42,721 nucleotides of DNA from Ignavibacteriota bacterium (GTDB taxonomy: Bacteria; Bacteroidota; Ignavibacteria; Kapaibacteriales; UBA961), in the NCBI GenBank assembly GCA_016197185.1, contig JACPWH010000008.1, forward strand, positions 1 through 42,721, written 5' to 3'. Below, in pieces: positions 7,834 through 16,865 of the stretch. Below the pieces are notes generated by a model. That model had not been told where the DNA came from. It did no database searches and was given only the letters and a program-made list of their open reading frames with translations. How positions within the stretch are numbered: the first letter of the stretch is position 1; every line of letters begins with the position of its first letter. The translations under genes and the position numbers were made by a program.

Positions 7834-8195
7834 AAAATCTTCTCCGGTTGATGAATGGTTCGAATTTCTCAGAATGAGATTTGAATGCTAAAATAACAAT
7901 AGAAAAAGTTTGCTTACAAATAAACAGACTTCATCATGTGTAAAGTGTAAAGTTTTGAGGAATTAATTTCAGGTAGCTAAAAAAACTGATATATGGTATA
8001 GATTTCATAACCAACCCATAAACATTACTTTAGACACATCATAAGCTCTTAATTCGGTAAATAAATTACTTGCTTGTAAACGTATTGCAAAATTACGATA
8101 TTTTTTTGTGCAGAGTGGTAATAAATTCCCTGCGGCTGTGTATATAAAATAAATAAACCCTTCGTCTCTTTTAATTTACGAAGGGTTTGTTTTTG
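7834..8195. other. Gene-free gap: promoter region and tRNA terminator
   Basis: No credible gene here. It holds a candidate minus-strand -7 box TAATTTTG (complement of 8088-8095) about 255 bases before the 702-aa gene, and the tRNA-Lys terminator at 8155-8188. The box sits in TCGTAATTTTGCA, identical to the stretch before gcvP (8366-8378). Confidence 0.45.
8155..8188 (-). terminator. Terminator of tRNA-Lys
   Basis: Stem AAACCCTTCGT (8155-8165) pairs perfectly with 8178-8188; on the minus strand a T-rich stretch follows. It lies 7 bases beyond the tRNA 3' end. Confidence 0.75.
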
Positions 8196-8269
8196 TGCTT
8201 CCTGAGGGACTCGAACCCTCGGCCCATTGATTAAGAGTCAATTGCTCTAGCCAGCTGAGCTAAGGAAGC
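8196..8269 (-). tRNA. tRNA-Lys (anticodon CUU)
   Basis: A 74-base minus-strand tRNA. The acceptor stem is GCTTCCT/AGGAAGC with discriminator A, the D arm is AGCTCAGCTGGCTAGAGC, the anticodon loop CTCTTAA gives CTT, and the T arm contains GGTTCGAGTCC. CCA is not encoded. Confidence 0.95.
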
Positions 8270-8368
8270 GTTGCAAACTTACGCAATTCGGTTAAAATAG
8301 AAAAGGAGATTTCTCGTTTTATATTTCTCTTGCTGCTTTTCTATGCCCTCCGCAATAAAAATTCCTCG

Positions 8369-8376
8369 TAATTTTG
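8369..8376 (+). promoter_or_regulatory. Possible -7 promoter box for gcvP
   Basis: TAATTTTG within TCGTAATTTTGCA, about 52 bases before the gcvP ATG. The same 13-mer occurs on the minus strand upstream of the 702-aa T9SS gene. No clear -33 element is visible. Confidence 0.4.
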
Positions 8377-8428
8377 CATTTGTGAAAACTGTTCTCGAAA
8401 CTTAATTTCAATATGGAGACTTTGTAAT

Positions 8429-11236
8429 ATGAACCCAAAAATGTTTGTTACCGACCAATTTGTAGATCGTCATATCGGTCCTGATGCTAATGATAAACAG
8501 AAGATGCTTCAAACGATAGGTGTTGACTCCCTCGACCAACTGATAGACCAAACGATTCCCCCTGCAATTCGCCTTCAAAACCCGCTTTCAAGTATTAAAG
8601 CTCAAACAGAAACTGAATTCCTTGCGTCGCTCCGACAAGTTGCTTCCAAAAATAAAGTATTCAAGTCATATATAGGAATGGGGTATTATGATTGTACAAC
8701 TCCTCCTGTTATTCTTCGAAATGTTCTCGAAAACCCCGGATGGTACACACAGTACACACCTTATCAAGCAGAAATTTCACAGGGGCGTTTAGAGGCTTTG
8801 CTCAATTTTCAAACAATGATTATTGATCTGACAGGAATGCAAATTGCAAATGCATCCTTACTCGACGAAGCTACTGCAGCAGCAGAAGCAATGCACCTTT
8901 TTCATGCGTCAAAATCAAAAGAAGCAAATGAAAAACATGCTTTCTTTGTATCTGAAAATTGCTTTCCTCAAACAATTGACCTGCTTAAAACTCGTTCCGC
9001 ACCGCTCGGTATAGAACTTATCATTGGACCTGACGGAAACGGCGAAATATTCAATTATGCTGATTTCTGCACTGCTGCACATGAAAATCATGCTTTTGTA
9101 GCTGTTGCAGTAGATTTACTCAGTTTATGTCTGCTCACACCTCCCGGTGAATTTGGTGCAGACGTAGTATTGGGTTCCGCCCAACGTTTCGGTGTTCCGA
9201 TGGGTTACGGCGGACCTCATGCAGCATTTTTTGCCACAAAGGAGGATTTTAAACGTCAAATGCCCGGACGTATCATCGGTATTTCAATTGACTCAAGTGG
9301 AAAACCTGCACTCCGTATGGCACTCCAAACGAGAGAACAGCATATCCGCCGTGACAAGGCAACCAGTAATATTTGCACCGCTCAGGTGTTGCTTGCAGTA
9401 ATGTCGAGTATGTACGCTGTATATCATGGACCTAAAGGACTTCAGGCAATTGCAGAACGCACTCATGCTTTAACTTCCATGCTTGCTGCCGCTTCATCTA
9501 CAATCGGTTGTGTAATTGAAAACACTTCGTTTTTCGATACACTCAAATTCTCTTTCCCTAATGCTGAAATGGTACGACCCCTTGCAGAAGCAAACGGAAT
9601 TAATTTTAGATATTATGCAGATGGAGGAGTAGGCATTTCACTTGACGAAACAACAACTCACGCAGATGTTCAGTCAATACTTTATGTACTAGCCCCTGCT
9701 TTAGCAGGGAAAGCACAGCCTAATCATGAGTCTGCACCAAAGGGATTGCCGAAAGAACTTGTTCGTACTTCTGAGTTCATGAAACATTCTGTTTTCAACA
9801 GATACTATTCCGAGCATGAAATGTTGAGATACATGAAGCATTTGGAGAATAAGGATTTGTCACTCGTTCATTCGATGATTCCACTCGGAAGCTGTACGAT
9901 GAAACTGAATGCAACTACAGAAATGATACCGGTCACATGGCGTGAATTTGGAGGAATTCACCCGTTTGCCCCTCTTAATCAAACTGATGGTTATCAGGAA
10001 ATTTTCAAAAAATTAGAAGCGGCACTTTGTGAAATTACAGGCTTTGATGCTATTAGCTTGCAGCCGAATTCAGGTGCACAAGGTGAATATGCGGGATTGC
10101 TTGCTATTCGTGAATATCATCATTCACGAGGCGATTCTCACCGTAATGTTGCGCTTATTCCATCGTCCGCGCACGGTACAAACCCTGCAAGTGCAGTAAT
10201 GGCGGGTATGAAAGTTGTAGTAACCAAATGCGATGATATGGGTAATATCGATGTAGAGGATTTATTCAATAAAGCTGAACTTCATAAGGAAAATCTCGCT
10301 TGCTTGATGGTTACGTATCCATCCACACATGGAGTATTTGAAGAATCAATTGTCAGGCTTTGTGAAATCGTTCACGGTCATGGAGGACAGGTGTATATGG
10401 ATGGTGCAAATATGAACGCACAGGTTGGGCTTACGTCTCCACGAAATATCGGAGCGGATGTCTGCCACTTGAATCTTCATAAAACATTCTGTATTCCACA
10501 TGGTGGCGGTGGACCGGGTATGGGACCTATAGGAGTGCGTGAGCATTTAGCTCCCTTCCTTCCATCACATTCTGTGGTTGATAACGGTCGTTCTATTGCA
10601 CACGCTGTTTCGGCTGCTCCTTGGGGGAGTTCTTCTATTCTCCTTATCTCATGGGCATATATCCAAATGATGGGTAGTGACGGGCTGACGGAAGCTACAA
10701 AAATTGCGATTCTGAATGCAAACTATATCAAGGCACGTCTCGAAAAACATTTCCCAATTCTCTACCAGGGTTCACACGGTCGTGTTGCACACGAGATGAT
10801 AGTGGATATGCGTAAATTCAAACTTTCAGCAGGAATTGAAGTAGGGGATATTGCAAAACGCTTGATGGATTATGGTTTCCATGCTCCTACCGTATCATTC
10901 CCGGTTGCAGGAACGTTGATGATCGAGCCGACCGAGAGCGAGCCGATGGAAGAGCTTGACCGTTTCTGTGATGCACTTATCAGTATCGGTGAAGAAATCA
11001 TGGAAATTGAAGCCGGAACTCAAAGCAGGGAAGATAATGTTCTCAAAAACGCTCCACATACGGTAGCGGTAGTAACAGCAGACGAATGGACACATACTTA
11101 TTCACGTACAAAAGCTGCATATCCGCGTGTTTGGGTAAGAGATCATAAGTTCTGGCCATCGGTTGGACGTGTAAATGATACTCACGGTGATAGGACACTT
11201 ATCTGCACTTGTCCGCCGATTGAAGATTATCAATAG
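8429..11236 (+). CDS. gcvP: Glycine dehydrogenase (decarboxylating), P-protein
   Basis: A 935-residue full-length, single-chain P-protein of the glycine cleavage system, the length expected for the fused homodimer type. It decarboxylates glycine and passes the aminomethyl group to the lipoyl arm of GcvH. The N-terminal half starts with [17 protein letters not shown] and contains [14 protein letters not shown]. The PLP lysine is in [20 protein letters not shown] (K685). [13 protein letters not shown] and [12 protein letters not shown] are further family signatures. The gene ends with [16 protein letters not shown]. GcvT and GcvH are not in the window, so the system is split. It has its own terminator (11258-11291). 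No glycine riboswitch was found in the 160-base leader, but a TAATTTTG box lies at 8369-8376. Confidence 0.98.
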   Translation: MNPKMFVTDQFVDRHIGPDANDKQKMLQTIGVDSLDQLIDQTIPPAIRLQNPLSSIKAQTETEFLASLRQVASKNKVFKSYIGMGYYDCTTPPVILRNVLENPGWYTQYTPYQAEISQGRLEALLNFQTMIIDLTGMQIANASLLDEATAAAEAMHLFHASKSKEANEKHAFFVSENCFPQTIDLLKTRSAPLGIELIIGPDGNGEIFNYADFCTAAHENHAFVAVAVDLLSLCLLTPPGEFGADVVLGSAQRFGVPMGYGGPHAAFFATKEDFKRQMPGRIIGISIDSSGKPALRMALQTREQHIRRDKATSNICTAQVLLAVMSSMYAVYHGPKGLQAIAERTHALTSMLAAASSTIGCVIENTSFFDTLKFSFPNAEMVRPLAEANGINFRYYADGGVGISLDETTTHADVQSILYVLAPALAGKAQPNHESAPKGLPKELVRTSEFMKHSVFNRYYSEHEMLRYMKHLENKDLSLVHSMIPLGSCTMKLNATTEMIPVTWREFGGIHPFAPLNQTDGYQEIFKKLEAALCEITGFDAISLQPNSGAQGEYAGLLAIREYHHSRGDSHRNVALIPSSAHGTNPASAVMAGMKVVVTKCDDMGNIDVEDLFNKAELHKENLACLMVTYPSTHGVFEESIVRLCEIVHGHGGQVYMDGANMNAQVGLTSPRNIGADVCHLNLHKTFCIPHGGGGPGMGPIGVREHLAPFLPSHSVVDNGRSIAHAVSAAPWGSSSILLISWAYIQMMGSDGLTEATKIAILNANYIKARLEKHFPILYQGSHGRVAHEMIVDMRKFKLSAGIEVGDIAKRLMDYGFHAPTVSFPVAGTLMIEPTESEPMEELDRFCDALISIGEEIMEIEAGTQSREDNVLKNAPHTVAVVTADEWTHTYSRTKAAYPRVWVRDHKFWPSVGRVNDTHGDRTLICTCPPIEDYQ

Positions 11237-11257
11237 AATGAGGATGATGTAATTATG

Positions 11258-11291
11258 AAAGCCGCTCTTATTTATTAAGGGCGGCTTTTAT
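11258..11291 (+). terminator. Rho-independent terminator of gcvP
   Basis: Stem GCCGCTCTTA (11261-11270) pairs with TAAGGGCGGC (11276-11285) with one wobble pair, followed by TTTTA. It sits 22 bases after the gcvP stop. Confidence 0.85.
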
Positions 11292-11307
11292 GTATATCAG
11301 AATTTTT

Positions 11308-11365
11308 ACCACAAATGGAACAAAGAACACAAGAGAACTTTTGCCCCTTTTGTGTCTTTTGTGGT
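11308..11365. repeat. Palindromic dispersed element (ACCACAAA type)
   Basis: ACCACAAA at the left and TTTTGTGGT at the right bracket an imperfect hairpin with inner GAACACAA/TTTTGTGT arms. Related stretches lie at 31103-31189 and 41967-42024. It precedes the GNAT gene and inflates its open frame upstream. Confidence 0.55.
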
Positions 11366-11386
11366 TCAATAATAGTTGAAATTTCT

Positions 11387-11890
11387 ATGAATACAATATC
11401 AATACACGAAATCAAATCAAAGCGAATAAAAGAATACAAAAAGTTCTTAACAATAGGGTTAATAGATGATGAAGAGAACTTTAGAATTACCCCGAATGAT
11501 GATAGTAATGCTCACTTTCCAACCAAAGATACCGCAGATAGCTTCACACTAGGTGCGTATATTAGTGGAAATCTTGCCGGAGTAGTTAGCTTCACTCGAG
11601 ATGGAATTGACAGGGAAAAACTTCGGCACAAAGGAATACTGTTCAGAATGTATGTATCCAAAAATCATCGGGGCAATGGAATTGGAAAATTACTTATTGA
11701 AGGATTGCTCTATCGGGTAAAAACCCTTGGTAATATTGAACAAATAAACCTTACTGTAGTTTCAAACAATAACAATGCAAAATCCTTATATGAGAAATTT
11801 GGATTCAGAACTTTTGGAGTTGAAACAAATGCTATTAAGTGGAATGGTAAATATTTTGATGAGGAGCAGATGGTGCTGATGTTAAAATAG
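11387..11890 (+). CDS. GNAT-family N-acetyltransferase
   Basis: A 167-residue acetyltransferase. Acetyl-CoA-binding motif A is RMYVSKNHRGNGIGKLLIEG (the R/Q-x-x-G-x-G loop is HRGNGIG), and motif B is NNNNAKSLYEKFGFRTFG, as in RimI-like enzymes. The substrate is unknown. I start at ATG 11387 (MNTISIHEIKSKRIKEYK); the open frame reaches further upstream to 11315 but that part is the translation of a palindromic repeat, not protein-like. It stands alone after the gcvP terminator. The next gene is convergent. Confidence 0.85.
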   Translation: MNTISIHEIKSKRIKEYKKFLTIGLIDDEENFRITPNDDSNAHFPTKDTADSFTLGAYISGNLAGVVSFTRDGIDREKLRHKGILFRMYVSKNHRGNGIGKLLIEGLLYRVKTLGNIEQINLTVVSNNNNAKSLYEKFGFRTFGVETNAIKWNGKYFDEEQMVLMLK

Positions 11891-11933
11891 AAAAAACAAA
11901 AACAATCTATGGAAGAGTATGCTTGTTCGGATA

Positions 11934-12067
11934 ATATTTATTGATTATTTGCTTAAGGCTACTTGGTTTACTTTCACTCAATCCTTATTCTCAGTCGGAT
12001 TATATTTATTGATTATTTGCCTTAGGCTGTTTGGTTTACTATCACTCAATCCTTATCCTCAGTCGGA
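11934..12067. repeat. Tandem duplication, two 66-bp copies with period 68
   Basis: Copy 1 (11934-11999) and copy 2 (12002-12067) match at most positions (common start ATATTTATTGATTATTTGC, common end TCAGTCGGA). Copy 2 carries the last codons and stop of the L,D-transpeptidase gene; copy 1 is a duplicated remnant that still encodes the same ending (PTENKD-stop) but is not attached to the gene. Confidence 0.8.
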
Positions 12068-13116
12068 AGATCTACTCCTTCACGAATAATACCACGGGCA
12101 CGCAACGTATCTTCTGCTGTAATATAACGTTTGCGATTAATCAGACTGCCACGTGAATCTAATGGAATCTGCGACATCGGTATCAACGCTTCTTCCACTT
12201 CCATCGGTTTATCGGGTAGGGGAATGGTAATATCTTTATTAGTAGTAAGTTCACGCCAAGGACCTCCCCAACGTCTCGAAAAATCAAATACATCCAAAAT
12301 AATGACAGGTGTACCCGTAAAAGGAATGAATTGATGCTTTTCTTTATCAATCTTAGCACCTCTAACCCATTTGAACAGCCACTCAGCATCAGCCAAAAAC
12401 TGCCTGACACAAGAATGGGACACTGGACGTCCCGGCATTTCAAACTGATGAAACGCACTACCCGCCTGTAAATGAAAATTAACCGTAAAAGGAAGAACCC
12501 AACTGCTGTCGAGAGATGAATGGCGCAGACGGGATTTCCAATTGACCCCATATCGTCCGGGGAAACTCGGCTTACGTTCCTCACCTGAATTGCAAGCGGC
12601 AAACCGTACTAATCTTCCGCTGTCATAACAGGCATAGCATTGATATTTAGGAGAGACAAATACAATCTTCGGAATTGTATCTCCGGCTGGATAATACTGA
12701 GGGAAAATGGAATATGCTCGCAAATCCTTAAAAATCGAATCAGGAATAACCACTGTATCTTTTATATGATAGAACTGAATATCCTTACGATTAACTGTAG
12801 TAAAAGCGCGATACCCATCCATTGTCTCAGGGGCTTTCGCATACACTTTTCTAATGGAATCAAGAAGCTGCTTGTCCAAAACGAAACGGCTATAATGAAC
12901 TACAGGAAACCTCTCATTGCCTTCCTTAATCTTAGCGGCACGGGTAGAATCAATCTTAAATTTGCGGACAGAATCAATCTTATGGAGGGAGTCCCGAACG
13001 AATTGTGCTCGCTCTTCTGCTGAATTATCAGGGCGGTTGCAACCCGAAACTATGGTGAGTATAATAGCTGCACTAACTATTGCGCGGAATAAAAAGTGCT
13101 TGACAAATAACAGCAT
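12046..13116 (-). CDS. Lipoprotein L,D-transpeptidase (YkuD domain)
   Basis: A 356-residue predicted lipoprotein with lipobox IVSGC (Cys26). The YkuD catalytic stretch is AFHQFEMPGRPVSHSCVRQF, with H223, H234, S235, C236 and R238. The usual SHGC is SHSC here, a small substitution next to the nucleophile Cys236. L,D-transpeptidases form 3-3 peptidoglycan crosslinks or attach proteins to the wall. The N-terminal third, rich in K, R, D and E (EERAQFVRDSLHKIDSVRKF), is a charged spacer from the membrane. The 3' end is tandemly duplicated (11934-12067). The neighbouring upstream gene on the same strand is the broken AhpD-like gene, 115 bases away. Confidence 0.88.
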   Translation of the reverse strand: MLLFVKHFLFRAIVSAAIILTIVSGCNRPDNSAEERAQFVRDSLHKIDSVRKFKIDSTRAAKIKEGNERFPVVHYSRFVLDKQLLDSIRKVYAKAPETMDGYRAFTTVNRKDIQFYHIKDTVVIPDSIFKDLRAYSIFPQYYPAGDTIPKIVFVSPKYQCYACYDSGRLVRFAACNSGEERKPSFPGRYGVNWKSRLRHSSLDSSWVLPFTVNFHLQAGSAFHQFEMPGRPVSHSCVRQFLADAEWLFKWVRGAKIDKEKHQFIPFTGTPVIILDVFDFSRRWGGPWRELTTNKDITIPLPDKPMEVEEALIPMSQIPLDSRGSLINRKRYITAEDTLRARGIIREGVDLPTEDKD

Positions 13117-13231
13117 GAAAAATTATTGAAAGAAAGGATAATGTGACTAATTCTAAAAACTTACTGCAAAATAACTGTTTTAGAGGAGATAATAGGTATT
13201 CTCATCAGCAAAAATTATGCCGCGACAGACA

Positions 13232-13767
13232 TTATCTTCGTAAATAGCCATTTTCTGCCAAATATTTTCCCATTCCGTCATACGTTTCATCATCTGTTGG
13301 GGTATTTGCTGCCAGACCGTCCACATAACGGTTATACATACAAAATGTAGCTGCAATCAGAACTGTATCGTGAATTTCCATGTCGTTTGCACCAAATTTT
13401 CGAGCATGGGTAATATCTTCAACTGTAACGAAACGTCCACCCTGTTGAACATTTGAAGCAATAGTAAGTAATGCTTTCATTTTATCAGAAATAGGGGCAT
13501 TTTCAAAATTATCCAAAACACCTATAACAAGTTCTTGCGTATTCCCGGGTAAATGCCAAGCGGTGGCAGAATGACTTTTTGTGCAGAATTCACACTTGTT
13601 TTGTGAGGATACAAAAGCAGCAATCAATTCTCTTTCGCAGGAGTAAGAGGGGATTCTCCACGCAGTAAAATTTGAGCAAGCTCAAGCATCGGCTTTGCAG
13701 TTTCCCGTCGAAAAGAAAACAGGCTGCCGATTCCGGCTGAATTAGGTGGAGTAGGGATATGTGGCAT
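13232..13767 (-). pseudogene. AhpD-like peroxidase-related protein, frameshifted
   Basis: The minus strand from ATG 13767 reads MPHIPTPPNSAGIGSLFSFR through SPLTPAKEN and stops at TGA 13626-13624. The other frame continues ELIAAFVSSQNKCEFCTKSH, with the CxxC...H redox motif of the carboxymuconolactone decarboxylase/AhpD family, and goes on through APISDKMKALL, VQQGG and CMYNRYVDGLA to TAA at 13232. Joined, they match peroxidase-related enzymes (about 178 residues) without a gap if a single base is restored near 13630 (GCG AAA GA-n GAA TTG). The missing base could be a real lesion or a sequencing error. The gene is 38 bases after the end of the kelch reading frame (13806), so both may share a message. 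Without the first half the enzyme lacks its N-terminal helix. Confidence 0.85.
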
Positions 13768-13805
13768 CTTTGATTGTTTGATTTGTTTTTTATAAAAAAC
13801 AACAG

Positions 13806-13907
13806 TTAGTGTCTTACTAAAACACGAACCATTTTAGAATCGGAATTTGAAGAAAGAACACCGAAGAATACACCTGAATCCAAATTACTAACATCTACTT
13901 GCCAGTC
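13806..13907 (-). pseudogene. Severed end of the T9SS sorting tail of the kelch protein
   Basis: In the same frame as the kelch gene, directly after its TGA (13910-13908), the sequence continues DWQVDVSNLDSGVFFGVLSS and ends at TAA 13808-13806. This is the standard last third of a type IX sorting domain (the xLDSGVFFGVL strand and terminal RVLVRH). The stop therefore removes 33 residues of a tail that is otherwise intact. Confidence 0.85.
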
Positions 13908-16487
13908 TCACAAAGCATTTTTTTGTCCATTCCTGACATAATTGCCCAATATATCATAGATTATACATGAAGTGGCAACAAAATCATTACTTGAACTGAT
14001 GCTTACTATCTCATCTGCTGGAAGAGGGTAAATCCTCACTTCATCACTATGAATAGGGATTTCTTCTCCTACATCTTCTAAAATCGTATGATCACCCGGA
14101 ATATCAACATTGTTTAAAAGTACTCCGTTGCATCCGTCTGACTGACCATAATCTTCCAAAGTTCTGCTTTTGCCTCCATAGCCTCCTCTGAAATCAAAAT
14201 TTGCTCCATTTGGAACAGCAGGTAGTGAAAACCCTATTACGCCTCCTCCTCCTCCGCCGCCGGGTCCATCCCTATGGACAGTAACACCTCCACCACTGCC
14301 TCCATAAGATTCTATAGAAAGATTTCCAACAATCTTGTTTGACTTGATGATAACAGTACCACCGCCACCACCTCCACCGGCACCATCGTATGGAGCACTT
14401 TCTACAGACTTTCCTTTTGCAGAAATTTGACCTCCTCCAGCAACAATTACATTAGCGTCAATGATAATAATTCCACCTCCATTACCTCCGTTTGTACCTG
14501 TTGCTTCATTGGAATGACCTGCACCTCCGCCACCACCCATGAAGATTTTGTTTCCTGTATTGTCTATAGGGTATCCTCCGATACCCTGCGCATCTTCTTT
14601 ACTACCTTTTTCCATCAGATCCCATCCAAATCCACCATTTCCTCCACATCCTCCGTTTGCACCTCCACCTCCACCGGCATTATGGTTATTACCTCCACCC
14701 CCTGCATTTGCAACAGCCCCTCGAGCAGCTCGATGTTCATTGCCGAGATAATTGGAAATACCATTTCCTTTAAGTGCATACTTGGATGAATCCTCTTTGG
14801 CGAAGTAGGCATCTAAATGTTCCTGCGCAGTAGCAACAGCATTAACAGCCTTACCACCGGAAAAACCTGCACCATCAGCAATTATGGATTGGTGTAACTT
14901 CAGTGTATCTGAGACTGAGAATGCAATTACACCGAAGATTGTATCATTCCATGTAGGGCATAATAACTTATCGGATATTGTTAAGTTTTTGAATTCGGGA
15001 ACTCGAAGAATTTGGATTTTTCCATTCATATCGTATGGGCGAACTAATGGTTTACTGAGGGTTATAATGTTATCTTTAACGCTTTCAACACGAATAAACT
15101 CATAATTACCTGCACTTGAGTATGATGTAACTTTACCATATGATTTCTCTGGAGAAGAGTTTACTTCCACACCCTGCATCTGAATAATAAGAAGTTTGTT
15201 GTCAGGACAAAGACTTATAGAATATGGGGTTGTTAAAGTTTTTCTATCCAAAGATATACTGACGACAGATGTATACAGGTTAGGTAATTGAAGTGATTCA
15301 GCACTATTTTGGTTACATGGGGTATTGATAGGTTCGAGAATTTCAACAGAGGATAAAATTACTTCACCTTTGCCACTTCCACCTATTGCCACAATTGTTT
15401 TATCGGATTGATTTTTAATTGAGGGTAAAGATACTGTACAAAAAGTATTCCTGGGAATGTTAAGGTTCGGACCGGCAGATGTTTGAAAATTGTTAAGATT
15501 AAACCATTCACATTTGTTAGTAACAGTACAATCGTAATACATATCTTTATCGTCAATAATGCCACCCATTATTAACACCAAGCTATTATTAAACTCAGAA
15601 ACAGAATTTCTGAATCTGCTGTCCAATGTTTTGCCGACACGATTGAATTTTCCAAGGTCTTCAATGTAAATATCACGTGAAAAAGTTGTTTTGTTATCTT
15701 CTTTAACACTGCCTCCATACAATAAGAGCTTATTATTCGACAACTTGGTCATGTTTGGTTTTTGTACCTTCTCATTGAGTGTATCGATCTGTTTCCATTT
15801 TTCTGTTACCATGTTGTAAGAATAAATATATTTACTTCTTGTGCTGTTCGCACCTGCTTCTCTACCACCGAATACAACCAGTTTGCCATCGGATGTATAG
15901 CCGCTGACACCATCACTGATTGGGGAAACATAGTTACCAATCAAACGGCTTGTACCGGTATTAATATCAAAAATTTCTGCATCAGGCATTACAGTGTAAT
16001 ATGAATCATTATGCCTGCCGCCAACAACTAAGATTTCATGATCGTTAATAAATTCTGCATTGTGCTGAAATCTCGGTATGATTAAGTTACCAAGAACTTT
16101 CCAAGTTCTTGTCTTTTTATCAAAAAGCTCACAAGATTTTGTAACTCCGGTGGAAGGATCGTTTGAAAATCCGCTAACTACAACAATATTTGAATCTTTG
16201 GTTAATAACGAAATAAAAGTATGTCGCGGAATGTTCATACTTGATGCCATTGATATTGTTCCCTTACTTATATCAATAATTTCACAGGAAGACAATGGAG
16301 TTCCAACTGCTCCGGCAATACTCGTTCCTCCGATAACAAGAACTTCAGTGTTGCTAATCTGAACAGCGCAATGACGATGGCGAGGAAATTTCAAATCACC
16401 GAATTTTTCCCAAACCAATTGGGCTGAAAGTGAACTCGTAAAAATCAATAGGAATAATGAGCAAAGAAATAGTATTAATTTTTTCAT
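13908..16487 (-). CDS. Kelch/glycine-rich T9SS protein with in-frame stop
   Basis: An 859-residue secreted protein (about 893 if the tail were read). Signal peptide MKKLILFLCSLFLLIFTSSLSAQ; residues 25-375 carry kelch repeats (RHRHCAVQISNTEVLVIGG, RFQHNAEFINDHEILVVGG) that form a beta-propeller. A linker region follows, then a glycine-rich stretch (about 590-770) with runs such as GGGGGAGHSNEATGTNGGNG. A T9SS sorting tail starts near 820 (YPLPADEIVSISSSND, YDILGNYVRNGQ) but is cut by TGA at 13908-13910, in phase with the remaining tail. Without it the protein may be exported to the periplasm but not through T9SS. TGA is used as a true stop elsewhere in the window (for example the methyltransferase), so a recoded code is unlikely. 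Confidence 0.85.
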   Translation of the reverse strand: MKKLILFLCSLFLLIFTSSLSAQLVWEKFGDLKFPRHRHCAVQISNTEVLVIGGTSIAGAVGTPLSSCEIIDISKGTISMASSMNIPRHTFISLLTKDSNIVVVSGFSNDPSTGVTKSCELFDKKTRTWKVLGNLIIPRFQHNAEFINDHEILVVGGRHNDSYYTVMPDAEIFDINTGTSRLIGNYVSPISDGVSGYTSDGKLVVFGGREAGANSTRSKYIYSYNMVTEKWKQIDTLNEKVQKPNMTKLSNNKLLLYGGSVKEDNKTTFSRDIYIEDLGKFNRVGKTLDSRFRNSVSEFNNSLVLIMGGIIDDKDMYYDCTVTNKCEWFNLNNFQTSAGPNLNIPRNTFCTVSLPSIKNQSDKTIVAIGGSGKGEVILSSVEILEPINTPCNQNSAESLQLPNLYTSVVSISLDRKTLTTPYSISLCPDNKLLIIQMQGVEVNSSPEKSYGKVTSYSSAGNYEFIRVESVKDNIITLSKPLVRPYDMNGKIQILRVPEFKNLTISDKLLCPTWNDTIFGVIAFSVSDTLKLHQSIIADGAGFSGGKAVNAVATAQEHLDAYFAKEDSSKYALKGNGISNYLGNEHRAARGAVANAGGGGNNHNAGGGGGANGGCGGNGGFGWDLMEKGSKEDAQGIGGYPIDNTGNKIFMGGGGGAGHSNEATGTNGGNGGGIIIIDANVIVAGGGQISAKGKSVESAPYDGAGGGGGGGTVIIKSNKIVGNLSIESYGGSGGGVTVHRDGPGGGGGGGVIGFSLPAVPNGANFDFRGGYGGKSRTLEDYGQSDGCNGVLLNNVDIPGDHTILEDVGEEIPIHSDEVRIYPLPADEIVSISSSNDFVATSCIIYDILGNYVRNGQKNAL

Positions 16488-16865
16488 AATTAGTATATAA
16501 TAAAAATGGAAACAGCATTACGATAATTCGTTTAAGCATTTCTAAAGTTCGATTTGACGGCTCTTACAATAGTTTTCTGCAAAATTATAAAAATATTTGC
16601 AATGAACTGAATGTGACTAGTCTGTATATTTCCTGTATATAGATTTTTACAGCAAAGAATTGACAGAATTCTTATTCTTTGATTTGTGTTTTGAATGACT
16701 AAATTCCTCTTCAATTCTTATTTTCTTACATTCATCATCACACGGTAAAAAAAAGTATTGCATAAAGTAGCAGATTTTTTGTTAAAATGCAGTATCTGAG
16801 TGGTATTTTTGCTACAGATAAAAATTAAACTCAAAAAAAAGTTCTCACTTTCTAAGGAATCAACA
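16488..16865. other. Gene-free divergent promoter region
   Basis: No gene is supported here. A candidate minus-strand -7 box TAATTTTG, read as TAATTTTGCA on that strand, is the complement of 16580-16587 and lies about 93 bases before the kelch gene. The plus-strand frame from 16800 to 16865 is probably the leader of hmgA, with AAGGAA 8 bases before its ATG. Confidence 0.4.

Noticed and set aside
8270-8428. Glycine riboswitch before gcvP
   Set aside because: No conserved aptamer elements or tandem structure are visible in the leader.
11315-11386. N-terminal extension of the GNAT protein
   Set aside because: The extra 24 codons translate a palindromic intergenic repeat; the ATG at 11387 gives a normal start.
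13908-13910. TGA read as a sense codon or selenocysteine
   Set aside because: TGA acts as a normal stop in other genes here, and no SECIS-like hairpin was recognised; a nonsense change or sequencing error is simpler.
14539-14751. Proline-rich 70-codon plus-strand frame
   Set aside because: It is the antisense shadow of the glycine-rich region of the kelch protein.
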